Of a stretch of 64,000 nt of DNA, positions 25,719-34,693 are shown piece by piece. This DNA comes from Tardibacter sp963781025. GTDB lineage: Bacteria > Pseudomonadota > Alphaproteobacteria > Sphingomonadales > Sphingomonadaceae. The notes under the pieces are model-generated. The model worked only from the letters and a program-made list of their open reading frames with translations. It was not told the DNA's origin and searched no databases. The first letter of the stretch is position 1. Each line of letters starts with the position of its first letter. Location of the stretch: contig CAWADU010000003.1 in NCBI GenBank assembly GCA_963781025.1, positions 310,001 to 374,000 on the forward strand, read 5' to 3'. The position numbers were made by a program, and so were the translations under genes.

Positions 25719-27335
25719 ATGGACGGGGAATTCGATTACATCATAGTCGGGGCCGGTTCCGCTGGCTGCGTGCTCGCCAACCGCCTGTCGGAAAATCCGG
25801 CGAACCGGGTGCTGCTGCTTGAAGCTGGCGGACCCGATAAAAGCTTCCTCATCCATATGCCCAAAGGGATGGGCAAGCTGGTGCTCGACCCGAACCACGC
25901 CTGGCATTTTGCCGTCGAACAACCCCGCGAAGAAGGAATGCCGGCATCCGAGACATGGGTGCGCGGCAAGGTGCTTGGCGGCTCAAGCTCGATCAACGGC
26001 ATGATCTACATCCGCGGTCAGCCGCAGGACTATGATGATTGGGCCGAGGTTGGCGGTGACGCCTGGAGCTGGTCCGGGATGAAGCGGGCGTTCATGGCAA
26101 TCGAGGACCATGAGCTTGGCGCCGATGATCAGCGTGGTTCCGGCGGGCCTGTCTACGTCAGCACGGGAAAGTTCCGTTATCCGGTCGCCGAAGCGCTGAT
26201 CCACGCTGGAGAGCAGATGGGATTGGAACGAAGGGAGGATCTGAACCGGGAACAGCAGGAAGGCGTCGGCTACTATTGCCACAACATCAAGAATGGCCGT
26301 CGCCAAAGCGCGGCCGTCGCCTTTCTGAGACCCGTGGCGAGCCGGCCCAATCTTCGCGTGCTGACAGGGGTGATGGTCGACAGGATCATCATAGAAGACC
26401 GGCGTGCCGTCGGCATTACCGGGCGTCTGAAAGGTCAGCCGGTTTCATTTCGGGCGCAAGGAGAGGTCATCCTTTCCGCCGGAACCTTGCACAGCCCGAA
26501 GATCCTTCAGCTTTCGGGCATCGGCCCCGGAGGTCTGCTCAACAGGCTGGGAATCGATGTCGTGACCGACAGTCCCGATGTCGGGCGACGCATGCGGGAG
26601 CATCTGGGCTTTTCGTTGCCCCATCGCCTTGTCGGCGACAAGGGGATCAACGGCCGTTTCTATGGGATGGGCCTGCTGAAGAGCCTTTTGCGCTATTATC
26701 TGTCCGGATCGGGTCCACTGGCGACGGGACCATTCGAAGTGGGCGCCTTTGTCCGCACGTCGCCTCGCGTCGAGCGGCCCGACGCCCAGCTCTACATGGG
26801 CGCGTTCACCTTCGCGCGAGGCGATGACAACTTCCCGGTTCCGCTTGCCGATGTCGAACGGGCGCCCGGCCTCACCATGTATGGGCAACTGGTCCGGTTG
26901 ACGAGCGAAGGCGAGGTCAGCATCACCTCACCCAATTCCGACAACCCCTTGTCGATAAGGCCCAATTGGCTCAGCACCGTGGAGGATGAAGAAGCGGCCG
27001 TGGCGATGGTCCGTTACATGCGGATCTATATGAGCCAGCCGGCCATCTCGCCCTATGTGGGTGAAGAACTTGCGCCCGGCAGCCAATGCCAGACCGACGA
27101 CGACATCCTGCGCGCTTTCCGGCGTCTGTCGCTCTGCGGCACGCATGCCGTGGCAACTTGCCGGATGGGGCGCGACAACGCCGCCGTGGTCGACGAGCGG
27201 CTGCGTGTCCGGGGCGTGGACGGATTGCGCGTGGTCGACTGTTCAGTCATGCCCGGTCCGGTTTCGGGCAATACGAACGCTCCCGCCATGGCTCTCGGCT
27301 GGCGCGCATCCGACCTCATCCTTGGGGAGCGTTGA
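25719..27335 (+). CDS. GMC-family FAD oxidoreductase (choline/alcohol dehydrogenase-like)
   Basis: A 538-residue flavoprotein. The FAD Rossmann loop is YIIVGAGSAGCVLANRL at the N terminus. The GMC signatures are VRGKVLGGSSSINGMIYIRG and GEVILSAGTLHSPKILQLSG. The C-terminal active-site region runs LCGTHAVATCRMGRDNAAVV to VDCSVMP, with the catalytic His in CGTHAVATCRMG. It oxidises an alcohol, but the substrate (choline, aliphatic or polyethylene-glycol-type) cannot be inferred. The start used is MDGEFDY after AAGGACAGGCGG. The open frame extends 47 codons upstream across the palindrome and is not family-like. Confidence 0.9.
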   Translation: MDGEFDYIIVGAGSAGCVLANRLSENPANRVLLLEAGGPDKSFLIHMPKGMGKLVLDPNHAWHFAVEQPREEGMPASETWVRGKVLGGSSSINGMIYIRGQPQDYDDWAEVGGDAWSWSGMKRAFMAIEDHELGADDQRGSGGPVYVSTGKFRYPVAEALIHAGEQMGLERREDLNREQQEGVGYYCHNIKNGRRQSAAVAFLRPVASRPNLRVLTGVMVDRIIIEDRRAVGITGRLKGQPVSFRAQGEVILSAGTLHSPKILQLSGIGPGGLLNRLGIDVVTDSPDVGRRMREHLGFSLPHRLVGDKGINGRFYGMGLLKSLLRYYLSGSGPLATGPFEVGAFVRTSPRVERPDAQLYMGAFTFARGDDNFPVPLADVERAPGLTMYGQLVRLTSEGEVSITSPNSDNPLSIRPNWLSTVEDEEAAVAMVRYMRIYMSQPAISPYVGEELAPGSQCQTDDDILRAFRRLSLCGTHAVATCRMGRDNAAVVDERLRVRGVDGLRVVDCSVMPGPVSGNTNAPAMALGWRASDLILGER

Positions 27336-27384
27336 ACAGGCGGCGTCCGGGCAGGGGAGGCGGAGCATGCCCCGCAGAGGGAGA

Positions 27385-28404
27385 TCAGGAGGCGCGTTGC
27401 GCGAAAAAAACAGATTGCGCCGCGTATTGCGGAACGGGGGGCAAGATGTCGTCCAGTTCCGGTGCGTCCGACACTCGGGCAAAGGCCGGATGAGCTTCGC
27501 CCTTGGGCAAGGCGTTCCGTGTGGCGATCCGCAACGCGACCCCGGTTCGTTTGGCCTGATACATGAGACGGTCGGCAAGCTCGATATCTGCCTCCGTCAC
27601 ATTCCTGGGATCGGGTTCAAGCACCAGGGCGCCCATGCTGCACCTTATCGGATAGGTCATGCCGTTCAGGATGCTATTCATTCGCGCATGGAGTTGCGTG
27701 GCCATCCGGTATCCTTCAGCCTCGTTTTCCACCGCAAGAAAGAGCAGGAATTCGTCGCCGCCGATGCGGGCCAGTAAATCCTTCGCACGGATGCTGCCAC
27801 GCACACCTGTCGCGAACGCACACAGGGTTTCATCCCCGGCGGCATGACCGTGCCGGTCGTTGACCTGCTTGAAATCATCCAGATCGATATAGGCGAGGAC
27901 TCCCCATTTCCCGCGGGCGCGGACGACGGCAGTCTCTTCATAAAAGGCCTGTTTGTTCAGCGCACCCGTGAGCCCGTCCTTGCGGGCGCGGCGCCATTCG
28001 CGATCATATGATCGCCGAAACCCGCCGACCAGCACCACAATGATGGCGACCGACAATATGCGCATCGCCATGTTCCAGGCGACCGCAAGATGTCCGAGCG
28101 GGTAGGCGCTCATGCCATTTACGGCAAGCGAAGCGCCTGCGCATATCAGGCCGACCGCGAATCCCGCACGCCAGCCCAGCGCCCATGCCGGCAGGCAAAT
28201 GATGAGGAGGTAGAGAGGACCAAACCATAGGTAGGGACCGGTCGCGAAATCGGCCAATTCGGTCAAGGCGACCGCCAGTGCGGTTATTGCCCATATCTGG
28301 GCGCGGGAAACGTGTGCCGACCATGCGATAAACGCATCGAGCAGCCGTTCGCCAGCCTCGCGACGCGGAAATCGCCTTGCCATCCAACGTGCGCCGAAAT
28401 TCAT
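27385..28404 (-). CDS. Membrane-anchored diguanylate cyclase (GGDEF)
   Basis: A 339-residue protein. About the first 160 residues hold five or six hydrophobic helices, a MASE-like membrane sensor region. The GGDEF domain follows with DDFKQVNDRHGHAAGDETLC and an intact active site RIGGDEF. An inhibitory-site RxxD (RAKD) lies five residues before GGDEF, so the enzyme is probably active and product-inhibited. It makes cyclic-di-GMP. It converges on the GMC gene and has no obvious partner. Confidence 0.9.
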   Translation of the reverse strand: MNFGARWMARRFPRREAGERLLDAFIAWSAHVSRAQIWAITALAVALTELADFATGPYLWFGPLYLLIICLPAWALGWRAGFAVGLICAGASLAVNGMSAYPLGHLAVAWNMAMRILSVAIIVVLVGGFRRSYDREWRRARKDGLTGALNKQAFYEETAVVRARGKWGVLAYIDLDDFKQVNDRHGHAAGDETLCAFATGVRGSIRAKDLLARIGGDEFLLFLAVENEAEGYRMATQLHARMNSILNGMTYPIRCSMGALVLEPDPRNVTEADIELADRLMYQAKRTGVALRIATRNALPKGEAHPAFARVSDAPELDDILPPVPQYAAQSVFFAQRAS

Positions 28405-28509
28405 GGTGCTTCGCTAACAATTAGTGCCTAATTTTGTGTGAATCCGGCACCGCAAACGGGCACCGATCTGGTCCCGCCGTTCCTCCCTGGCCATGGCGCT
28501 CCGCTCCGC

Positions 28510-29928
28510 TCAAACCCGCTGGGCAGCGCCCTGCAGCGTGGCGAAGGCGGCGACGCCCGACGCGGCGGCAAGGATGGCGCCAATGATCGCGGCGGCATGA
28601 AAGGCAGAAACGAGCGCCGTCCCGCTTTGTGCAATCACCCCGCCTGCCAGTGCTGTGGCTATCAGCCCTCCCGTGCGGGCGATTGCACTGTTGAAGCCCG
28701 AGGCCGTCCCCGTGTGGCGATCATCGACAGAGGAGAGAACCGCCGTCGTCAGGGGCGCAACGGCACCCGCCATGCCGAGCGAGATCAACAAAATCGCGGG
28801 CAATACACTGGTCCAGTAGATCGCCTGCGGCTCGACGCGGACCAGCAATGCAAAGCCCAGCCCGGTGACGAGCGGGCCGAGGGTGAGAGGCCAGCGCGGG
28901 CCGGTGCCTTCCGCGATCCTCCCCGTCATGCGTGATCCCGACCCGATGATCAGCGGGAAAGGGAGCAGCGCCATCCCGGCCTGGAGCGGAGAATAACCAC
29001 CGGCCTCGATCAGCACATAGGGCAGCAGAACGAGGACTCCGCCAAGCGCGGCGTAGAGCAGGAATGTCAACAGGGTCAGGCCGACGAAGGCGCGCGAACC
29101 GAACAGGCCAAACGGCATCATCGCCTGGTCGCCGCGCCGCCGTTCGATGAGAAGGAAGACCGCCAGGAACGCCAATCCCGCGATCAGGCCGACCCACACG
29201 CCCGTGGTGGCGGCATAGCGGCCGGACCAAAGCGTCAACGCCCAGGTCAGGCCTCCAAGCCCCAGCGTGGCGAGCGCGCCGCCGGCCCAGTCGAGCGGTT
29301 GTTCGCCCTCGACGCTTTCGGTGACATAATGCCAGGCGATCACTATGGCCGCCGCCGCTATCGGCACGTTGAGAAAGAAGATCGCCCGCCAGCCGACCGC
29401 ATCGATCAGCCAGCCGCCAAGCGGCGGACCCGCCGCGCTGGCGATTGCGCCGACCGCCGCCCATGTCCCTACCGCGCGCCCTTTCCGTTCGCCCGAAAAG
29501 GCGTGACCCAGAATGGCGAGGCTGTTGGGCATCAGCATCGCGGCGCCAAGTCCTTGAAGCGCCCGCGCGGCAAGCAGGATCGTAAGGCTCGGCGCCAGCG
29601 CACAGGCGATCGACGCGAGCGTGAAGATCGTCATCCCGCCGATCAGCAGCCGACGCCGCCCGAAGTGGTCGCCCATCGCACCGCCGAGCAGCACGAGCGC
29701 GCTGAGGGGCAGGAGGTAAGCGTTGATCGTCCATTGCAGCTCTGCGGCGCTGGCGTGAAAGCTATGCCCGATTGCCGGCAGCGCGACGTTCACGACCGAT
29801 CCGTCGATGAAGGCGAGGCTTGAGGCCAGGATAGTGGCCACCAGCGTCCACTGCGGATATGCCGCTTTGCCGCTTTGTCGTGCGGCAGCGCTGGCCATAT
29901 CGCATGGAGCGGGAAGCGTCGCGGTCAT
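28510..29928 (-). CDS. MFS multidrug exporter, DHA2 (EmrB/QacA) type
   Basis: A 472-residue proton-driven exporter with about 14 predicted helices. The first helix region carries ASSLAFIDGSVVNVALPAIG, the motif D1-like block typical of DHA2. Motif A follows as GAMGDHFGRRRLLIGG and motif C as the Gly/Pro-rich SAAGPPLGGWLIDAVGWRAI. No membrane-fusion partner (EmrA) or TetR regulator is adjacent. Probable role: efflux of hydrophobic compounds. ATG follows AGGAGA. Confidence 0.9.
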   Translation of the reverse strand: MTATLPAPCDMASAAARQSGKAAYPQWTLVATILASSLAFIDGSVVNVALPAIGHSFHASAAELQWTINAYLLPLSALVLLGGAMGDHFGRRRLLIGGMTIFTLASIACALAPSLTILLAARALQGLGAAMLMPNSLAILGHAFSGERKGRAVGTWAAVGAIASAAGPPLGGWLIDAVGWRAIFFLNVPIAAAAIVIAWHYVTESVEGEQPLDWAGGALATLGLGGLTWALTLWSGRYAATTGVWVGLIAGLAFLAVFLLIERRRGDQAMMPFGLFGSRAFVGLTLLTFLLYAALGGVLVLLPYVLIEAGGYSPLQAGMALLPFPLIIGSGSRMTGRIAEGTGPRWPLTLGPLVTGLGFALLVRVEPQAIYWTSVLPAILLISLGMAGAVAPLTTAVLSSVDDRHTGTASGFNSAIARTGGLIATALAGGVIAQSGTALVSAFHAAAIIGAILAAASGVAAFATLQGAAQRV

Positions 29929-29993
29929 TCAGTCTCCTGCACGTCCCCTTGCCGGAACGGGCAAACCGCCCCGGCAAGGCAATTTGGCCACGT

Positions 29994-30374
29994 TCAGCCG
30001 CTTCCGTACGGCCGCGTCAGGACTTCGAGCAGGTGCCCGTTAGGATCTTCGAAATAGAAGCCGCGGCCATCGTCGCGACGGTTGATTTCGTTCGGCCGTG
30101 ACCTGCCCGGGTCGGCCCAGTAGGTCAGGCCCTGAGCGCGGACGCGGGAGAACACCGCATCAAAGTCACTTTCGTCGATCAGGAAGGCATAATGCTGCAA
30201 GGCGACATCGCCCGTTTTCTCCATGAAATCGAGGGAGACGTCGTTATCGAGGGCGACCACCATGAAATGCATGAAGGGCACAGGCGGCGGCAGGCCCAGC
30301 ATATCGGCCAGAAAAGCCGAGGACTGCATCTTGTCCCGGCACCAGACGATGGTGTGGTTCAACTGTGTGGGCAT
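29994..30374 (-). CDS. VOC (glyoxalase/bleomycin-resistance) family protein
   Basis: A 126-residue VOC-fold protein with two beta-alpha-beta-beta-beta units. It begins LNHTIVWCRDKMQSSAFLAD, has the metal-ligand candidates His7 and His in LQHYAFLI, and ends RGFYFEDPNGHLLEVLTRPY with the usual Glu. Members include glyoxalases, ring-cleaving dioxygenases and antibiotic-binding proteins. The function is not determinable. Confidence 0.85.
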   Translation of the reverse strand: MPTQLNHTIVWCRDKMQSSAFLADMLGLPPPVPFMHFMVVALDNDVSLDFMEKTGDVALQHYAFLIDESDFDAVFSRVRAQGLTYWADPGRSRPNEINRRDDGRGFYFEDPNGHLLEVLTRPYGSG

Positions 30375-30421
30375 ATGGATCTCCAGTTCAAATTCAGAAA
30401 CCAGAAACGACGGCGATTGGC

Positions 30422-30769
30422 CTATCTCCGCACCTTGAGCACGCCGGTCATCCCGGGGTGATAGCGGCAGGAAAAACGCACCAGGCCCGCCTTGCGAAGA
30501 ACGGTCCGCGCCCGCGCATTCGGGGCCAGATCCACATCGAACCTCTTGTCGGCCGCCGTGGCTGTATGCCGAAAGATGTCATGGTTGACCCATTCTATGG
30601 TGTCGCCCACACGCAACGCCGGTGGTGTCGGCCCGAAAGCCATCGACTTCATCACGACCGTATACACCTTGCCGGCGGCGAACACCGGCGCCGGAGCCAC
30701 GACGAACGCGGCTCCGGTTATCGCGATCGCAGCGCGGCCAAGCCATCGAAGCGTCGCGCGCACGATCAA
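30422..30769 (-). CDS. Cupredoxin-domain (amicyanin/plastocyanin-like) periplasmic protein
   Basis: A 115-residue exported blue-copper protein. The signal peptide ends near PAPVFAAG. The copper ligands are visible: His in WVNHDIFRHTAT, then Cys, His and Met in SCRYHPGMTG, the C-x2-H-x2-M pattern of type 1 sites. It would shuttle electrons in the periplasm. It starts at a TTG overlapping the stop of the upstream DUF4142 gene, with a GTG two codons later as alternative, so translation is coupled. Confidence 0.88.
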   Translation of the reverse strand: MIVRATLRWLGRAAIAITGAAFVVAPAPVFAAGKVYTVVMKSMAFGPTPPALRVGDTIEWVNHDIFRHTATAADKRFDVDLAPNARARTVLRKAGLVRFSCRYHPGMTGVLKVRR

Positions 30770-31287
30770 TGCTGGTTCTTTGCCAGTTGCTCGGCGTGCA
30801 TCTGATGCTCCTTGAAAAGCTTCAGCCCGGTAGTCAGCAGCGATTTCAATTCCGCGTTCTTGGCGTTGGGGATCAACGTATCGGTCAGAGCGGCGTTTAC
30901 GGTCTTATGATACGCGACCTCGTTATTGATATAGGCGTGGTCGAACGCCTTGCCGTTCAGCGTCGCATAGCTTTTCAGCTTGGCGGCCGCATTCTTCGAC
31001 AGCGCCTGGCTGGTGGGGTTGTCCTGCGGCGTCACGCCCAGCTTCTTGACCAACGCCAAAGCCTGGCCGTTCACGGTGGTGTGATCCCGGACCATTTCCT
31101 GCGCGAAGCTCCGGATCTTTGCGTCCTTCGATTTCGCCAGCGCCTGCTTACCTGCGGCGATGTCGATCTTTCCTGACGTATAGGCGATATGGGCGATCTG
31201 GGCGTCGTTCGGAGCGGCCGTTTGGGCCTGCGCCGCAGCCGGCACGCCCAAAACCAGAGCCGCCATCAGCCCCATCATCTTAATCAT
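30766..31287 (-). CDS. DUF4142 family secreted ferritin-like protein
   Basis: A 173-residue exported protein. After the signal peptide (LMAALVLGVPAAAQAQ) comes an all-helical DUF4142 domain: KIDIAAGKQALAKSKDAKIR then FAQEMVRDHTTVNGQALAL and FDHAYINNEVAYHKTVNAAL. The fold resembles a four-helix ferritin-like bundle. No function is proven, though members are often stress- or metal-associated. It is first in a two-gene unit with the cupredoxin. The ATG used is at 31287, as the longer frame enters the tRNA-side intergenic DNA. Confidence 0.88.
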   Translation of the reverse strand: MIKMMGLMAALVLGVPAAAQAQTAAPNDAQIAHIAYTSGKIDIAAGKQALAKSKDAKIRSFAQEMVRDHTTVNGQALALVKKLGVTPQDNPTSQALSKNAAAKLKSYATLNGKAFDHAYINNEVAYHKTVNAALTDTLIPNAKNAELKSLLTTGLKLFKEHQMHAEQLAKNQH

Positions 31288-31386
31288 GTCACCATCTCCA
31301 TGTCCGGGCAGGCTATTTGGTCTGCCATGACTGTTCGACGGCGTTGATCGATTAAAGTTCCCGGCGATGACGCAGAATCGCACCAA

Positions 31387-31408
31387 GGCCGCTGTTGGGG
31401 GAGCGGCC
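31387..31408 (-). terminator. Hairpin downstream of tRNA-Cys
   Basis: GGCCGCT and AGCGGCC pair around an 8-base loop about 30 bases past the 3' end of the tRNA on the minus strand. No strong T run follows, so terminator function is only plausible. Confidence 0.35.
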
Positions 31409-31436
31409 GGGGCAGTTCTTCAAAAGGCGTGGAGGA

Positions 31437-31510
31437 TGGAGGCCCGAGCCGGAATCGAACCGGCGTGCAAGGATTTGCAGTCCTCTGCGTAACCACTCCG
31501 CCATCGGGCC
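31437..31510 (-). tRNA. tRNA-Cys (GCA anticodon)
   Basis: A 74-base cloverleaf with the acceptor stem GGCCCGA/TCGGGCC and an encoded CCA end. The anticodon loop CTGCAAA carries GCA, and the T-arm is CCGGTTCGATTCCGG. It is the only tRNA I found in the window. Confidence 0.96.
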
Positions 31511-31748
31511 GCGCGGCGGAAATGCGCGGTTTTTTAGATGGTGTCAACATCAGTTCGCACTTTCGTCCTTAGAGTTCGCAGCTTCATGCTTTGTTCCTGC
31601 CGCCATTCGCTTGCGGCAACGGTCGTAGATTGCGCTGATGGACCGGAGTAGGAACTGCTCGACGTAATAGTCATTCACCCGCCCTATTGCGCTAGACGGG
31701 GAAGTTATAAGCCCGGTATCAAAGTCTCTGAATCGACCGGAGGATTTG

Positions 31749-31997
31749 ATGCGATACCTACTGCTGATAGCGATAGCCGCGCTCGCTGGATGCTCAACGA
31801 CGGGCCAGCAAATCTACAAAGGCGGGCTCATCGGACAGAAGGTTATCGGCAACGAAGCCTATGTGTCCGTTTCCAACGTTTGGAACGAAATGGACGCGAT
31901 GCCGCTTGCTGACAAACATTGTCACCAATTCGGTAAGGTGGCGCGCTTCACGCACATGAAAGGCTACCGGGCGATCTATGATTGCGTCCACGAATGA
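31749..31997 (+). CDS. Small lipoprotein of unknown function
   Basis: An 82-residue protein with a clear lipobox (LLLIAIAALAGCST, Cys at about 15). The mature part has two further Cys (KHCHQFG and YDCVHE) that could form a disulfide, and a His-rich patch. GGAGG lies just before the ATG, and a TTG one codon earlier is less likely. I do not recognise a family. Codon use is less GC-rich than in most neighbours. Confidence 0.7.
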   Translation: MRYLLLIAIAALAGCSTTGQQIYKGGLIGQKVIGNEAYVSVSNVWNEMDAMPLADKHCHQFGKVARFTHMKGYRAIYDCVHE

Positions 31998-32567
31998 TCA
32001 CTCCGGCACCTTACCCTTCGTAATGCTCATCCGCCAGCCTGACTAGGCGCTAAAACCCGCGCAATTCCCTGGACCGAACAGACCGTGAATCGCGTTTCTT
32101 CCTGTTTTCATCGTCGGCCGACTGTGTCCGGCTTTGCGGGGTGGATGATACAGCGGGCGTGCCGGTTCGCCGTTGCAACGACGGTCCGGTCACGACGTCG
32201 AAATCGAATATGGCCATTATACTGTGTTTCACCTCCATATGCGGAGGCCGCTTTCACCGGGTAGCCGTTGCCGGGACACTGTGTCCGAAAGCACGAAGCC
32301 GCCCTGTTTGGGCGGCTTTCCGGAAATTGACGATATGTCCTATCCTATGGCCGCCCGGTCAAAACCAGCGGTACCAAAATCGATTAAGGTTGCGGATCGG
32401 CATCACCATCATTTCTTTTCCTAACCATTTGACGGCGCGGAATGCAAGTCTCTGGTCAAGCCCCGCAACCGGCGATAAAGCCGCTGGCGACTGCCGTGGC
32501 AGTGTCTTATAGCGCTAGGGCATTTGTCGCAGGGTCGCAGAACTGAGAGATCGGAAAGACTTGCGTT
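31998..32567. other. 570-base intergenic region, no convincing gene
   Basis: Open frames here are short, overlap each other and have no ribosome-binding site or family signature. It contains one strong hairpin (listed separately) and two copies of CTGTGTCCG (about 32123 and 32280). The promoter of the following methyltransferase gene should be near its end. Confidence 0.5.
32295..32317 (+). terminator. 9-bp hairpin, possible terminator
   Basis: AAGCCGCCC, loop TGTTT, GGGCGGCTT. Perfect stem but only TTT then CC after it on the plus strand. It is 300 bases past the small lipoprotein gene. Confidence 0.45.
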
Positions 32568-33221
32568 GTGAATAACCCGAGCTTCGAAATCATGCGGACG
32601 TCCATGATCGTCAGCCAGCTTCGCACGACGGGCGTCAACGACCCCAAGATATTGGCGGCGGTCGGGTCCGTCCCGCGCGAGGATTTCGTCGAAGAAAGCC
32701 GCCGCGCCGTCGCCTATGCGGACAGTGCAGCACCGGTCTGTGACGGACGGGCCTTGCTGCCGCCCGACGTGTTTGGCCGGCTGCTTGACCAGGCCGCGCT
32801 GACCGGCCGGGAAAAGGCGCTCGTGATCGGCGGGTCGACCGGCTATTCGGCGGCGGTTCTCGCCGCCATGGGCCTCGACGTCACCCTGCTGGAATCCGAC
32901 GCCGGGCTCGCCGCCCGCGCCCGCGCGCAACTGGGCGATCGCGTCAAGGTGATCGAAGGCGATCTGGCTGCCGGCACCAAAAAAGGCGCTCCCTTCGATT
33001 TCATCCTCATCGACGGCGCGGTCGAGGAAATTCCGCCAGCGATCGTAAAGCTGCTGCGTGACGGTGGCCGGCTGGCGACGGTGCAGGTCGATTCCATGGG
33101 GGTTGGGCGCGCCGCGTTGGGCATCCGCTCGGGAGATGCCTTCGGGGTTCAGCAATTCGCCGATGCGCCCGCGGCCCTGCGCCTGCCGGGTTTCGATCGC
33201 CTCCGGGCGTTCCAGTTCTGA
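32568..33221 (+). CDS. Protein-L-isoaspartate O-methyltransferase family protein
   Basis: A 217-residue SAM-dependent methyltransferase of the Pcm family, which repairs isoaspartyl residues. The family N-terminal block is MIVSQLRTTGVNDPKILAAV then VPREDFV, and the SAM-binding loop is ALVIGGSTGYSAAVLAAMG, where classical Pcm has GTGSGY. The acidic residue after the second strand is LLESD. The altered glycine loop and the shorter ends are typical of the alphaproteobacterial variant found upstream of tolC, so real isoaspartate activity is uncertain. It starts with GTG and precedes tolC by five bases. Confidence 0.85.
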   Translation: MNNPSFEIMRTSMIVSQLRTTGVNDPKILAAVGSVPREDFVEESRRAVAYADSAAPVCDGRALLPPDVFGRLLDQAALTGREKALVIGGSTGYSAAVLAAMGLDVTLLESDAGLAARARAQLGDRVKVIEGDLAAGTKKGAPFDFILIDGAVEEIPPAIVKLLRDGGRLATVQVDSMGVGRAALGIRSGDAFGVQQFADAPAALRLPGFDRLRAFQF

Positions 33222-33226
33222 TTCGG

Positions 33227-34663
33227 GTGAAAATGAATATGAAACCGGGCTTGCTCCTGGGCGCTGGCATGCTGCTGATCAGCAGCAGTGTCGCGGCATC
33301 CGCCGATACGCTGCGCGACGCACTTGCCCAGGCCTATCGCTCCAATCCCACGCTCACCGGCGCGCGCGCCGGGCTTCGGGCGCTTGATGAAGGCGTGCCC
33401 CAGGCCAAGGCGTTGGGGCGTCCGTTTGTCGATGTCACCACAGGTATATCCCGGGGATATACGGACGCTTCGCTGCAGGATCACAACACGACGGTGGCGT
33501 CCGTCAGCCCGGCGCTTTCCTTGCCGATCTATCAGGGCGGCCTGGTGGGCGCGTCCGTAGGGGCGGCGGAAAAGCGCATCGAATCCGGCAGGGCCGACCT
33601 GCGCTCAACCGAGGCGCAGACCTTTGTAGATGTGGTGGCAGCCTATCTGGAGGTGATCCGGGCACAGCGCGTGGTCGAGCTGAATGACAACCAGGTCAAG
33701 GTGCTCGGCACCAACCTGCAGGCGGCCAAGGACCGGTTCGAGGTGGGCGACCTGACGCGGACCGATGTCGCCCAGTCCGAAGCGCGTTTGGCGGGCGCTC
33801 AAAGCGCGCTGACCGCCGCGCAGGGGCAGCTTACGATCGCGCGCGAAAACTACCTTCGGGTCGTGGGCAAGGCGCCGGATAATCTGGAATCGCCGCCGCT
33901 GCTGCCGGGCTTGCCTGAAACGCCCGACGTGGCGGTCGACATGGCGTTATCCAACAATCCCGACCTGTTGGCTGCAAAGGCGACCGCACAGGCGGCGGGA
34001 TTCGACGTGCGTGCGGCCAAGGCCGATCGGCTTCCGGTGCTGTCGGCGAGGGCAAGCGGCACCTACAGCGATTATCTGGGCACCTATCGCAATCCGGTCA
34101 GCGTGCTTGGCATTTCCAGTGACCAGAATCAGACCAGTGGCGAAGTTGGCCTGACGGCACGCGTCCCGCTTTATCAGGGCGGGGCCGTGGCGTCGCGCAT
34201 CCGGCAGACGCAAGCGCAACAGTCGCAGGCGATGGAGCGGGTGGTCCTGACCGAACGGTCCGTGATCAATCAGGCGCGCGCCGCTTATGCCAATCTCGCA
34301 ACCGCGCGGGCGGTCAAGCTGTCGTCGGAAACGGCCGTATCCGCTAACCAGCTTGCGCTGGAAGGCGTGAAGGCTGAAAATTCGGTCGGGACGCGCGACG
34401 TTCTGGATGTGCTCAACGCGGAACAGGAACTGCTCAACAGCGAAGTGTCGCTGGTGACTGCACAGCGCGACGAATATGTGGCAGGCTTTGCGCTGTTGGC
34501 TGCCGTGGGCCGGGCGGAAGCCCGCGATATTGGGCTTGACGGCGGGGCGCTTTACGATCCGATGGTCAACTACAAGCGTGTGCGGAACAGCATTTCGGAC
34601 TGGTCGACGGGCAAGACCCCGAAACCGGAGGCGACAAGCACGGTCGGCCCGCCGGCTCCCTAG
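33227..34663 (+). CDS. tolC: TolC-family outer-membrane channel
   Basis: A 478-residue outer-membrane efflux protein. The signal peptide is GLLLGAGMLLISSSVAASA. Two related helical repeats follow. The first has LRDALAQAYRSNPTLTGARA and LPIYQGGLVGASV, and the second has NNPDLLAAKATAQAAGFDVR and VPLYQGGAVASRIRQ. The helix before the end carries VGTRDVLDVLNAEQELLNS. It is the exit channel for type I secretion and multidrug pumps. The start is either the GTG at 33227 or the ATG at 33233. Confidence 0.95.
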   Translation: MKMNMKPGLLLGAGMLLISSSVAASADTLRDALAQAYRSNPTLTGARAGLRALDEGVPQAKALGRPFVDVTTGISRGYTDASLQDHNTTVASVSPALSLPIYQGGLVGASVGAAEKRIESGRADLRSTEAQTFVDVVAAYLEVIRAQRVVELNDNQVKVLGTNLQAAKDRFEVGDLTRTDVAQSEARLAGAQSALTAAQGQLTIARENYLRVVGKAPDNLESPPLLPGLPETPDVAVDMALSNNPDLLAAKATAQAAGFDVRAAKADRLPVLSARASGTYSDYLGTYRNPVSVLGISSDQNQTSGEVGLTARVPLYQGGAVASRIRQTQAQQSQAMERVVLTERSVINQARAAYANLATARAVKLSSETAVSANQLALEGVKAENSVGTRDVLDVLNAEQELLNSEVSLVTAQRDEYVAGFALLAAVGRAEARDIGLDGGALYDPMVNYKRVRNSISDWSTGKTPKPEATSTVGPPAP

Positions 34664-34693
34664 GCCGGCCTGCAACTGGTTGGAGGAGCGTTT

